Origin: Deltaproteobacteria bacterium
GTDB taxonomy: Bacteria; Desulfobacterota; Desulfobaccia; Desulfobaccales; 0-14-0-80-60-11
Assembly: GCA_016874945.1 (NCBI GenBank)
Contig: VGSO01000213.1
Location: 1 to 5,363 of the forward strand
DNA: 5,363 nucleotides
Reading direction: 5' to 3'
In this document: positions 1 through 5,258 of the stretch, in pieces
How the letters are laid out: every line of letters begins with the position of its first letter
Numbering within the stretch: the stretch's first letter is position 1
Notes under the pieces: generated by a model
Told to the model about the DNA's origin: nothing
The model's database searches: none
The model's input: the letters and a program-made list of their open reading frames with translations, nothing else
Made by a program: the position numbers and the translations under genes

Positions 1-1
1 G

Positions 2-292
2 CCGCTCCACTTCTCCCGGTTCTATCCCCGGTACAAGATGCTGCAGCACTTCCCCACCCCGGTGAGCACCCTGGAGAAGGCCCGGGACCTGGCCCTCAAA
101 GCCGGCCTCAAATACGTCTATATCGGCAACGTTCCGGGAAACCCGGCGGAGGACACCAACTGCCACGGCTGCGGAAAGCTGATAATCCCCCGCACAGGTT
201 ACATGGTGGGCGAAGTCAAAATGAAAGACGGCCACTGCGCCCATTGCGGCGCGAAGATTCCGGGGATTTGGAGCAAGCCGCAAGCGGCTTGA
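2..292 (+). CDS. amrS: AmmeMemoRadiSam system radical SAM enzyme, C-terminal fragment
   Basis: This is the last 96 codons of a gene that starts before the window; the reading frame is open from base 2 to the TGA at 290-292. The visible stretch carries HFSRFYPRYKM, a PTPVSTLEKARDLALKAGLKY helix, and YVYIGNVPG followed by two Cys pairs (CHGCG and CAHCG). That order is characteristic of the C-terminal end of the radical SAM protein of the AmmeMemoRadiSam system, usually about 340 residues long. The radical SAM CxxxCxxC cluster motif lies upstream of the window and cannot be checked. The family is a PflA-like S-adenosylmethionine radical enzyme found near Memo and AMMECR1 homologues; its substrate is not known to me. 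The paired CxxC motifs probably bind zinc or an auxiliary cluster (inference). The Memo and AMMECR1 partners, if present, must lie to the left. The gene ends one base before the TTTTCTG repeat. Confidence 0.85.
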   Translation, partial: PLHFSRFYPRYKMLQHFPTPVSTLEKARDLALKAGLKYVYIGNVPGNPAEDTNCHGCGKLIIPRTGYMVGEVKMKDGHCAHCGAKIPGIWSKPQAA

Positions 293-311
293 GTTTTCTG
301 TTTTCTGTTTT
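293..311 (+). repeat. TTTTCTG heptamer repeat, left arm of a 19-bp inverted repeat
   Basis: Two full TTTTCTG units (294-307) plus TTTT, preceded by a G. The 19 bases 293-311 are the exact reverse complement of 1187-1205, on the far side of the AT-rich gene. The arm starts directly after the amrS stop codon and ends directly before the ATG at 312, so it occupies the place where a ribosome binding site would be expected. Confidence 0.85.
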
Positions 312-1214
312 ATGAGAAAAACCCTGAAGCGCATAAATTCAATCATGTCAAACCAAAAAGAAGTGGGCAAGATAACGGAACTCCCAAGGAAGTTGTTGCA
401 AGAAGTAGCGAAGATAATTGTAAGTTACTCCACTGGTCTTATCAAAGTAACAACTAATTCAAGCGGCGCAGAATCTTCCGCCTTGATTGGATCAGGCACC
501 TTTGTTTCTATTTCAGACACATACGGCATATTAACGGCGGCGCATGTCATTGATTTATTGAAAGGGCATTTTTCACTTGGTTTGATTCTTAGCAATTACG
601 AGCATAAATACACAATCAAATCAGAATACTTAAGTGTTATTAGAATAGCAAAAGGACACGTGGATTCCCATGGTCCTGATCTTGGCTTTATAGTATTGCC
701 TTCCTCAGAGATAGGAACGATAAGGGCAAAGAAAGGCTTTTGTAACCTCGATATAAAACGTGATAAGATGTTAGCTAATCCTCCCAGATTAGACGAGGGG
801 TTCTGGGTACTGTACGGCGTGCCAGACATAAAAACGATTGATAAACCAACTGCTAAAAGTTTTGAATTGATCAAAGAGTATAATACATTTTGCTTCTTTG
901 GAGGCATCCGCAATTTATTTATCGTGGATGAATTTGATTATTGCAATTTTGAGGTAAAATACGACTCAATTTCCAATATTCCTGAGACCTTCGGCGGTTT
1001 TAGTGGCGGTGGTCTTTGGCAGGTCCCTTTGCTGAAATCATCGGAAAATATAATAGAACCGCAAGAATATATCCTATCTGGTGTTGTTTTTTATCAAACA
1101 GAGAGAGCAGGCTTAAATCGATCTATTAAGTGCCACTGTCGCAATAGCATCTATGACAAAGCCTATTCATTTATTGCAGAAAACAGAAAACAGAAAACAG
1201 AAAACAAGCAATAA
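312..1214 (+). CDS. Trypsin-like (chymotrypsin-fold) serine protease-like protein
   Basis: A 300-residue protein that I cannot assign to a named family. It shows the three triad blocks of chymotrypsin-fold peptidases in the right order: GSGTF then ILTAAHVI with candidate His78; GPDLGFIVLP with candidate Asp123; and GGFSGGGLW with candidate Ser231. A later ILSGVVFYQ strand fits the C-terminal barrel. No signal peptide or clear membrane segment is visible, so a cytosolic role is likely (inference). No Shine-Dalgarno precedes either the ATG at 312 or the in-frame ATG at 345 (residue 12), so the start is uncertain. Base use differs sharply from the neighbours: hand counts on three 60-base lines gave about 32-43% GC, against about 72% on one ychF line, which suggests horizontal transfer. 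The last 11 residues (ENRKQKTENKQ) are encoded by the CAGAAAA repeat. The stop overlaps the ychF start by one base. Protease activity and target are unproven. Confidence 0.75.
   Translation: MRKTLKRINSIMSNQKEVGKITELPRKLLQEVAKIIVSYSTGLIKVTTNSSGAESSALIGSGTFVSISDTYGILTAAHVIDLLKGHFSLGLILSNYEHKYTIKSEYLSVIRIAKGHVDSHGPDLGFIVLPSSEIGTIRAKKGFCNLDIKRDKMLANPPRLDEGFWVLYGVPDIKTIDKPTAKSFELIKEYNTFCFFGGIRNLFIVDEFDYCNFEVKYDSISNIPETFGGFSGGGLWQVPLLKSSENIIEPQEYILSGVVFYQTERAGLNRSIKCHCRNSIYDKAYSFIAENRKQKTENKQ
1177..1205 (+). repeat. CAGAAAA heptamer repeat, right arm of the inverted repeat
   Basis: Four perfect tandem CAGAAAA units (1177-1204) plus a C. Bases 1187-1205 are the reverse complement of 293-311. The array lies inside the 3' end of the protease-like gene and encodes its Lys/Gln/Glu/Asn-rich tail. 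The unit is 7 bp, so a change in copy number shifts the frame. None of the three frames of the repeat contains a stop codon. Confidence 0.9.
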
Positions 1215-2305
1215 TGTCCTGGAAATGCGGCATCATCGGTCTTCCCAATGCCGGGAAGAGCACCATTTTCAACGCCCTCACCGGCGCGGGGGCGGAGACC
1301 GCGGTCTATCCCTTCAGCACCATCAACCCCAACACCGGCGTGGTGCCGGTGCCGGATGGCCGCCTGGAGGCCCTGGGGAAGCTCCTCAAGCCGGAAAAAC
1401 TCACCCCCACCGCCATCGAGTTCGTGGACGTGGCCGGGCTGATTGCCGGGGCCTCCAGGGGAGAAGGTCTGGGCAACCAGTTCCTGGGCTACATCCGGGA
1501 CGTGGACCTCCTGGTCCACGTGGTGCGGTGTTTCACCGCGCCGGACTGCCCCCATCCTTTGAATCAGCTGGACCCGGTGCGGGACGTGGAGATCGTGGAA
1601 ACGGAGCTGCTGCTGGCGGATTTGGAAATAGTAGGCCGTCAGCGACAAAAAATCGAAAAAAAGGCCAAGTCCGGTGAGAAGCCGGCGCAGGCCGCCCTGG
1701 CGGCGCTACAGCGGGTGGAAGCGGGCCTCAATGAGGGCAAGTGGGCCAAAGACCTGGAATTGAGCCTGGAAGATAAAGAGCACCTGAAGGCCGCGCCCCT
1801 GCTTTCCTTGAAGCCGTGCCTGTTCGTGGCCAATGTAAGTGAAGCGGAGCTTCACGGCGGGCCTCATTACCGCGCCCTGAAGAAGCTGGCGGCCCGGCGG
1901 GAGGTTCCCGTCATTCCCATTGTAGGGGATCTGGAAGCCGAACTGGCGGAACTGCCTCCGGAAGACCGCCAGGAATTTCTGGCCGGTCTGGGCCTGGTGG
2001 AGCCGGGGATCAACCGCCTCATCCGGGAATCCTACCGGCTGCTGGGGCTGACTACCTTCTACACCATCGTGGGCCCGGAAGTCCGGGCCTGGACCGCGCC
2101 CCAGGGCGCCACGGCCCCCAAGGCCGCGGGGCAGGTCCATTCCGACATGGAAAAAGGTTTTATCCGGGCGGAAGTCATGAGCTTCGAAGACCTGGTGAAG
2201 TTGGGGGCGGCGGCCAAGGTCAAGGAAGCCGGCCGCCTCCACGTGGAAGGCCGGGATTATCTGGTCAAGGACGGCGAGATTCTGCTGTTTCGGTTTCAGC
2301 GCTAG
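1214..2305 (+). CDS. ychF: Redox-regulated P-loop ATPase YchF/OLA1 family
   Basis: A 363-residue, full-length member of the universally conserved YchF/OLA1 subfamily of Obg-type GTPase-fold proteins. The P-loop is GLPNAGKST (residues 9-17), G3 is DVAGL (72-76) followed by IAGASRGEGLGNQFL, and the nucleotide-specificity motif is NVSE (207-210) instead of NKxD, the known signature of ATP rather than GTP preference. Residues about 120-200 form the charged helical insertion expected to be coiled coil. The C-terminal TGS domain runs from about residue 280 with the conserved VRAWT, HSDMEKGFIRAEV and KEAGRLHVEGRDYLVKDGEI blocks. The family binds ribosomes and is linked to stress responses and translation. 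The N-terminus MSWKCGIIGLPN matches the family, fixing the ATG at 1214, but no clear Shine-Dalgarno precedes it: the upstream bases are the CAGAAAA array and the end of the protease-like gene. Confidence 0.97.
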   Translation: MSWKCGIIGLPNAGKSTIFNALTGAGAETAVYPFSTINPNTGVVPVPDGRLEALGKLLKPEKLTPTAIEFVDVAGLIAGASRGEGLGNQFLGYIRDVDLLVHVVRCFTAPDCPHPLNQLDPVRDVEIVETELLLADLEIVGRQRQKIEKKAKSGEKPAQAALAALQRVEAGLNEGKWAKDLELSLEDKEHLKAAPLLSLKPCLFVANVSEAELHGGPHYRALKKLAARREVPVIPIVGDLEAELAELPPEDRQEFLAGLGLVEPGINRLIRESYRLLGLTTFYTIVGPEVRAWTAPQGATAPKAAGQVHSDMEKGFIRAEVMSFEDLVKLGAAAKVKEAGRLHVEGRDYLVKDGEILLFRFQR

Positions 2306-2323
2306 AGCAAGGCCGCCCTCCGG

Positions 2324-2352
2324 TTGCAATTTATGCACTTATGTGTTATTTA
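2324..2352 (+). promoter_or_regulatory. Weak candidate sigma-70-type promoter for carD
   Basis: TTGCAA (2324-2329) and TATTTA (2347-2352) are separated by 17 bp, in a short AT-rich patch between ychF and carD. Each hexamer is only a partial match to the consensus. The position, just upstream of the carD ribosome binding site, is reasonable but would give a very short leader. Readthrough from ychF is an alternative. Confidence 0.25.
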
Positions 2353-2359
2353 GATAAAC

Positions 2360-2368
2360 AGGAGGTGA
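2360..2368 (+). promoter_or_regulatory. Strong Shine-Dalgarno for carD
   Basis: AGGAGGTGA is a near-perfect complement of the 16S rRNA 3' end and leaves 5 bases before the ATG at 2374. It fixes the carD start and contrasts with ychF and the pseudouridine synthase gene, which lack such a site. Confidence 0.9.
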
Positions 2369-2373
2369 AATAG

Positions 2374-2859
2374 ATGTTCCGCGTAGGCCAGTTGGCGGTA
2401 TATCCGGCCCATGGCGTGGGAGTTATCGAGTCGGTGCAGGAACGCGATATGTCCGGGGCGATGGAAAAATTCTACATCATGCGCCTGTTGGACAGCGAAA
2501 TGATCATCATGATCCCCATCGGCAACGCCCGGAATATCGGACTTAGGAATATCATCGACGCGAACACCGTGTCCAAAGTTTATGAAATTCTGCAGCAGCG
2601 GCCGCCCCGCCTCATCAACCAGACCTGGAACCGGCGGTACCGGGACTACATGGACAAAATCAAGACCGGCTCCCCATTCCGGGTGGCGGAAGTGCTCCGG
2701 GACCTGACCCTCCTCAAGTCCGAAAAGGATCTGTCCTTCGGGGAACGGAAGATGTTGGACACGGCTAAAAGTTTGCTGATCAAAGAACTCTCCCTGGTCC
2801 ATAACACGAAGGAAGAAGAAATAGAATCGCAACTGCAGGAGTTGCTGGGAAGCGCCTGA
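2374..2859 (+). CDS. carD: CarD/CdnL family RNA polymerase-binding transcriptional regulator
   Basis: A 161-residue protein covering the whole CarD_CdnL family length. The N-terminal Tudor-like RNA polymerase interaction domain opens with FRVGQLAVYPAHGVGVIESV and continues through FYIMRLLDSEMIIMIPIGNARNIGLRNII (about residues 1-65). The helical C-terminal DNA-binding domain holds TWNRRYRDYMDKIKTGS, with the conserved Trp at residue 85 that in studied homologues wedges into the upstream edge of the promoter bubble, then VAEVLRDL and LSFGERKMLDTAKSLLIKEL. Family members bind the beta-subunit lobe of RNA polymerase and stabilise open complexes at many promoters, notably rRNA promoters. The start is set by the AGGAGGTGA site. 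The gene lies 68 bases after ychF and 171 bases before the PIN/TRAM gene, a pairing I have met in other bacteria. It is probably a global, essential regulator (inference from the family). Confidence 0.95.
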   Translation: MFRVGQLAVYPAHGVGVIESVQERDMSGAMEKFYIMRLLDSEMIIMIPIGNARNIGLRNIIDANTVSKVYEILQQRPPRLINQTWNRRYRDYMDKIKTGSPFRVAEVLRDLTLLKSEKDLSFGERKMLDTAKSLLIKELSLVHNTKEEEIESQLQELLGSA

Positions 2860-2900
2860 TTTTTCCTGCCCTGCCTGTGATTGGCGGCCTGATGGGGCGT

Positions 2901-2930
2901 CAAATCTTCTATAAAATTTCTAAAATATCC
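2901..2930 (+). promoter_or_regulatory. AT-rich patch, possible promoter region for the PIN/TRAM gene
   Basis: Within the 171-base carD-PIN/TRAM gap this stretch is markedly AT-rich and holds TATAAA (2910-2915) and TAAAAT (2921-2926), both usable as -10 elements. I see no convincing -35 hexamer at the right spacing for either. The call rests on composition and position only. Confidence 0.2.
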
Positions 2931-2942
2931 TGAGGGGCGGGA

Positions 2943-2958
2943 GGCGCGTTGCCGCGCC
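2943..2958 (+). other. Short GC hairpin in the PIN/TRAM gene leader
   Basis: GGCGCG and CGCGCC form a perfect 6-bp stem with a TTGC loop. No T-run follows, so it is not a standard intrinsic terminator. It could be a leader structure or simply a chance feature of GC-rich DNA. Confidence 0.3.
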
Positions 2959-3010
2959 GGTTTCGCGGCCCCGGGATTAGATTCCATTCCTGCCTGATAT
3001 TCTCCCAAGA

Positions 3011-3020
3011 AAGGAGGTGA
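3011..3020 (+). promoter_or_regulatory. Strong Shine-Dalgarno for the PIN/TRAM gene
   Basis: AAGGAGGTGA lies 10 bases before the ATG at 3031, a slightly long spacing. The GTG inside it (3017) is out of frame and stops after a few codons, so ATG 3031 is the chosen start. It also places the first membrane helix right at the N-terminus. Confidence 0.85.
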
Positions 3021-3030
3021 ATAGGATTTT

Positions 3031-4047
3031 ATGAAAAAAAAGGTGGTCATCGGGGCCATCCTGGGGGCTATCTGCGCCTTCAGCGGCTATCTCATCGCGG
3101 AACAGATCCCTTCCTTCAGCCACCTGTGGTGGGCCGGCTGGGTGGGGGCGGCGGCCGGCGTGGTGGTGGCTTTACTCACCCTGGGACTGGAAAAAATTAT
3201 CAAGGGCATTCCTCTGAAAACCATCGTCGGCGGCACCCTGGGGCTTTTCATCGGGTTGGGCATCGCCAAGCTGGCCAGTTATCCGTTCGACAAGTTCCTG
3301 GACCTTCCCAACCTGCAAATTCCCTTATATATCTTTTTTTCTGCCATTTTCGGTTATATCGGCCTGGTCCTGGGGGGCAAAAAAATGTCCGAGGTGAGCA
3401 CCCCCTATTTTCTTGAATCGCCCAAGCAGCCGCGCCTGCCCTTGAAAATTCTGGACACCAGCGTTATCATTGATGGCCGCATCGCCGACATCGGGGAGAC
3501 CGGCTTCCTGGAAGGCACCCTCATCGTCCCCAAATTTATCCTGGAAGAACTCCAATACATCGCCGATTCTCCCGACGATTTGCGGCGCACCCGGGGGCGC
3601 CGGGGCCTGGACATCCTGAAGCGCCTCCAACAGAACAGCCGCCTTAAGGTGGAATTCATAGAGGATGACGTCCCCAAGGCCGGGGTGGACTCCAAATTGG
3701 TGGCCTTGGGGTTGAAGATGCGGGCCAAGGTCCTGACCAACGACTTCAACCTGCACAAGGTGGCGGAACTACAAGGGATCGAGGTTCTCAACATCAACCA
3801 GCTGGCCAACGCCATGAAGCCCGCAGTCCTGCCGGGGGAGACGCTCCAGGTGCAGATTCTCCGGGAAGGCAAGTCCCAGGGCCAGGGGGTGGCGTACCTG
3901 GACGACGGCACCATGGTGGTCATTGAAAACGCCCGGCGCTACATCGGCCGGGAGGTGGAGGTCAACGTCACCAGCGTCCTGCAAACCACCGCGGGGCGCA
4001 TGATTTTCAGTGAAATCAAGGACACCGCGGCGCTTAGAAAGATTTGA
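3031..4047 (+). CDS. Membrane-anchored PIN/TRAM domain protein (YacL-like)
   Basis: A 338-residue protein with three parts. Four hydrophobic segments near residues 5-23, 33-53, 64-82 and 97-116 form an N-terminal membrane anchor. A PIN nuclease-fold domain follows (about 138-260), starting with KILDTSVIIDGRIADI, with acidic candidates Asp142, Glu173, Asp220 (GVDSKL) and Asp238 (TNDFN). A TRAM RNA-binding domain ends the protein (about 268-332: GETLQVQIL, GQGVAYLDDGTMVVIENA, GREVEVNVTSVLQTTAGRMIF). This is the layout of Bacillus YacL and its relatives. PIN domains are typically metal-dependent ribonucleases and TRAM domains bind RNA, so a membrane-tethered RNA nuclease is plausible but not demonstrated here. 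It follows carD, probably in one operon or with its own promoter. In many genomes ispD and ispF come next; here a repeat-rich gap and an rRNA pseudouridine synthase do. Confidence 0.93.
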   Translation: MKKKVVIGAILGAICAFSGYLIAEQIPSFSHLWWAGWVGAAAGVVVALLTLGLEKIIKGIPLKTIVGGTLGLFIGLGIAKLASYPFDKFLDLPNLQIPLYIFFSAIFGYIGLVLGGKKMSEVSTPYFLESPKQPRLPLKILDTSVIIDGRIADIGETGFLEGTLIVPKFILEELQYIADSPDDLRRTRGRRGLDILKRLQQNSRLKVEFIEDDVPKAGVDSKLVALGLKMRAKVLTNDFNLHKVAELQGIEVLNINQLANAMKPAVLPGETLQVQILREGKSQGQGVAYLDDGTMVVIENARRYIGREVEVNVTSVLQTTAGRMIFSEIKDTAALRKI

Positions 4048-4063
4048 GCGGGGGGTGAAATGA

Positions 4064-4108
4064 TTTGGGGGGAGGGCCAGGGAGCAACGCTCCCTGCCCT
4101 CCCCCAAA
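4064..4108 (+). repeat. Long GC-rich hairpin after the PIN/TRAM gene, possible terminator
   Basis: Inner stem CAGGGAGC (4078-4085) pairs with GCTCCCTG (4089-4096) around an AAC loop. The outer stem GGGGGAGGG (4068-4076) pairs with CCCTCCCCC (4097-4105), leaving C4077 bulged. With G4067 also bulged, TTT (4064-4066) can pair with AAA (4106-4108). This gives about 20 base pairs beginning 17 bases after the stop codon. A C-rich rather than T-rich tract follows, so it is not a textbook intrinsic terminator; it may stop transcription, protect mRNA ends, or be a dispersed repeat. Confidence 0.6.
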
Positions 4109-4123
4109 CCCCCCTCCCAACCC
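4097..4123 (-). other. Quadruplex-type motif on the minus strand
   Basis: On the plus strand five C-tracts of 3-6 bases are separated by loops of 1-3 bases: CCC-T-CCCCC-AAA-CCCCCC-T-CCC-AA-CCC. The minus strand therefore satisfies the usual G3+ loop 1-7 rule for an intramolecular G-quadruplex, and the plus strand could form an i-motif. The first two tracts are shared with the hairpin at 4064-4108, so the two folds compete. Confidence 0.5.
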
Positions 4124-4139
4124 TTTAACGGGGCCGGCC

Positions 4140-4159
4140 AATTAATCCCAATTAATCCC
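4140..4159 (+). repeat. 10-bp direct tandem repeat AATTAATCCC x2
   Basis: AATTAATCCC occurs twice back to back, forming an AT-rich island in a very GC-rich gap. It could be an operator-like site or a replication slip; nothing nearby decides between these. Confidence 0.6.
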
Positions 4160-4173
4160 CCTTTTAAGTGATT

Positions 4174-4194
4174 GGGGGAGGGGGTAAGGGCGGG
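4174..4194 (+). other. Quadruplex-type motif on the plus strand
   Basis: Four G-tracts with loops of 1, 3 and 1 bases: GGGGG-A-GGGGG-TAA-GGG-C-GGG. This is a canonical G-quadruplex-forming pattern on the coding strand, about 60 bases upstream of the pseudouridine synthase start, and overlaps the left arm of the 11-bp inverted repeat. Confidence 0.55.
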
Positions 4195-4202
4195 CGCCCT
4201 GA

Positions 4203-4225
4203 GTAGCACAGGCTTCCAGCCTGTG
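4203..4225 (+). repeat. REP-like palindrome with GTAG foot (copy 1)
   Basis: GTAG (4203-4206) is followed by an 8-bp stem CACAGGCT/AGCCTGTG with a TCC loop. The reverse complement of 5287-5309 reads the same apart from one extra T in the loop. GTAG next to a hairpin is the hallmark of repetitive extragenic palindromes recognised by RAYT (TnpA-REP) transposases. Confidence 0.75.
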
Positions 4226-4256
4226 GGAACCCTCCTCCCCCAATAACCGTTTGCCA

Positions 4257-5213
4257 ATGGACAAAGTCCTTTCCCTGACGGTGGAAGAAGATGAAGCCGG
4301 CCCCCGCCTGGACCAGTATCTGGTCCGGCGTCTGGGCCTGTCCCGGGCCCGGCTCCAGAAGCTGCTTAAAAACGGCCGGGTGACCGTGAATGGCCGCCCC
4401 GCCGCGGCCTCCCGCCGGCTGCGGGGCGGCGAGGCCATCCAGGTCACCCTGCCGCCGCCGGAGCCCAGCCACCTTATTCCGGAGGCCCTGCCCCTCGACA
4501 TTGTCTATGAGGACGGCGACCTCGTGGTGGTGAACAAGCCCCCGGGGCTGGTGGTCCACCCCGCCCCCGGCCACCGGGGGGGGACTCTCCTCAACGCCCT
4601 GCTGGCCCACTGCCCGGAACTTAAAGAAATGGGTGACGTCAGCCGCCCGGGCCTGGTGCACCGGCTGGACAAAGACACCAGCGGCCTTTTGGCCGCGGCC
4701 AAGACGGAGCTGGCCCACCAGGAATTGGTGCGCCAGTTTCAGGGGCGGGAGGTCCGCAAGACTTACCTGGCCCTGATTTGGGGACGGCTCCCCCAACCGG
4801 CAGGCAAAATTGAAGGGGTAGTGGGCCGGCATCCCACCCAACGGCAGAAGATGTCGGTGCACGCCCGGCGGGGCAAGGAAGCGGTGACCCTGTGGCGGGT
4901 GGTGCGGGAATTCCCCGGCCCCCTGACCCTGGTGGAGCTTACCCCCAAAACGGGGCGCACCCACCAGCTCCGGGTGCACCTGGCCTCCCTGGGCCATCCG
5001 GTCCTGGGGGACGCCACTTACGGCGGGGGGGTGAGCCGCCTGAAGTCCGCGCCGCCCCAGCTGGCGGGCCTGCGGCCCCTGGTGCGCCGCCAACTGCTCC
5101 ACGCCTGGCGGCTGGGCTTTACTCACCCCCGAAGCGGGGAAGCGGCGAATTGGGAAGCCCCTCTACCAGCAGACTTTCAAGAATTGGTGGATTACTTAAC
5201 AAAAATGAATTAG
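4257..5213 (+). CDS. rluD: RluA/RluD family 23S rRNA pseudouridine synthase with S4 domain
   Basis: A 318-residue protein. An N-terminal S4 RNA-binding domain (about residues 15-65, RLDQYLVRRLGLSRARLQKLLKNGRVTVNG) precedes the pseudouridine synthase core. The catalytic motif is HRLDKDTSGLL (135-145), with Asp138 the expected nucleophile; the conserved RKTY (167-170) and GRTHQLRVHLASLGHPVLGD (233-252) blocks are intact. The family isomerises uridines to pseudouridine, mostly in 23S rRNA. The HRLDKDT motif and S4 domain favour an RluD-type enzyme (helix 69 target in Escherichia coli), but RluC-type specificity cannot be excluded from sequence alone. ATG 4257 is chosen; a TTG at 4251 would add two residues. 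No Shine-Dalgarno is present before either: the upstream bases are pyrimidine-rich and lie in the right arm of an inverted repeat. REP-like palindromes lie on both sides of the gene. Confidence 0.93.
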   Translation: MDKVLSLTVEEDEAGPRLDQYLVRRLGLSRARLQKLLKNGRVTVNGRPAAASRRLRGGEAIQVTLPPPEPSHLIPEALPLDIVYEDGDLVVVNKPPGLVVHPAPGHRGGTLLNALLAHCPELKEMGDVSRPGLVHRLDKDTSGLLAAAKTELAHQELVRQFQGREVRKTYLALIWGRLPQPAGKIEGVVGRHPTQRQKMSVHARRGKEAVTLWRVVREFPGPLTLVELTPKTGRTHQLRVHLASLGHPVLGDATYGGGVSRLKSAPPQLAGLRPLVRRQLLHAWRLGFTHPRSGEAANWEAPLPADFQELVDYLTKMN

Positions 5214-5258
5214 AGTGAAAGTTATAATTAGTAACAAAGGAGCCTCTTGCAAAATTAT

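Larger units (their letters stand above)
4171..4244 (+). repeat. 11-bp inverted repeat enclosing the REP-like palindrome
   Basis: ATTGGGGGAGG (4171-4181) and CCTCCCCCAAT (4234-4244) are exact reverse complements separated by 52 bases that hold the REP-like hairpin at 4203-4225. In RNA the right arm would end 12 bases before the pseudouridine synthase ATG, so the leader can fold into a closed structure close to the start codon. Confidence 0.6.

Noticed and set aside
1177..1204. CAGAAAA array considered as a CRISPR-like array
   Set aside because: Units are 7 bp, perfectly tandem and without spacers, so it is a simple short tandem repeat.
1153..1677. Plus-strand open frame of 174 codons overlapping the start of ychF
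   Set aside because: Its product is Arg/Gly/Pro-rich out-of-frame translation of ychF. It matters only as the frame entered if one heptamer were lost.
1706..2338. Minus-strand open frames opposite ychF, carD and the PIN/TRAM gene
   Set aside because: All are antisense shadows of strongly conserved plus-strand genes and show no family motifs or ribosome binding sites.
2860..3010. Possible small gene or riboswitch in the carD-PIN/TRAM gap
   Set aside because: No open frame with a ribosome binding site and no recognisable riboswitch core; only an AT-rich patch and one short hairpin are visible.
4164..5126. Long minus-strand open frame of 320 codons opposite the pseudouridine synthase
   Set aside because: It is a shadow of a GC-rich gene: the translation is low-complexity, rich in Pro, Gly, Gln and His, with no recognisable motif, while the plus strand has full family motifs.
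5223..5228. Perfect TATAAT after the pseudouridine synthase gene, considered as a promoter
   Set aside because: No -35 hexamer at 16-18 bp (TTAACA at 5196 is 21 bp away), and no gene begins in the remaining bases. It may serve something beyond the window, but that cannot be shown.
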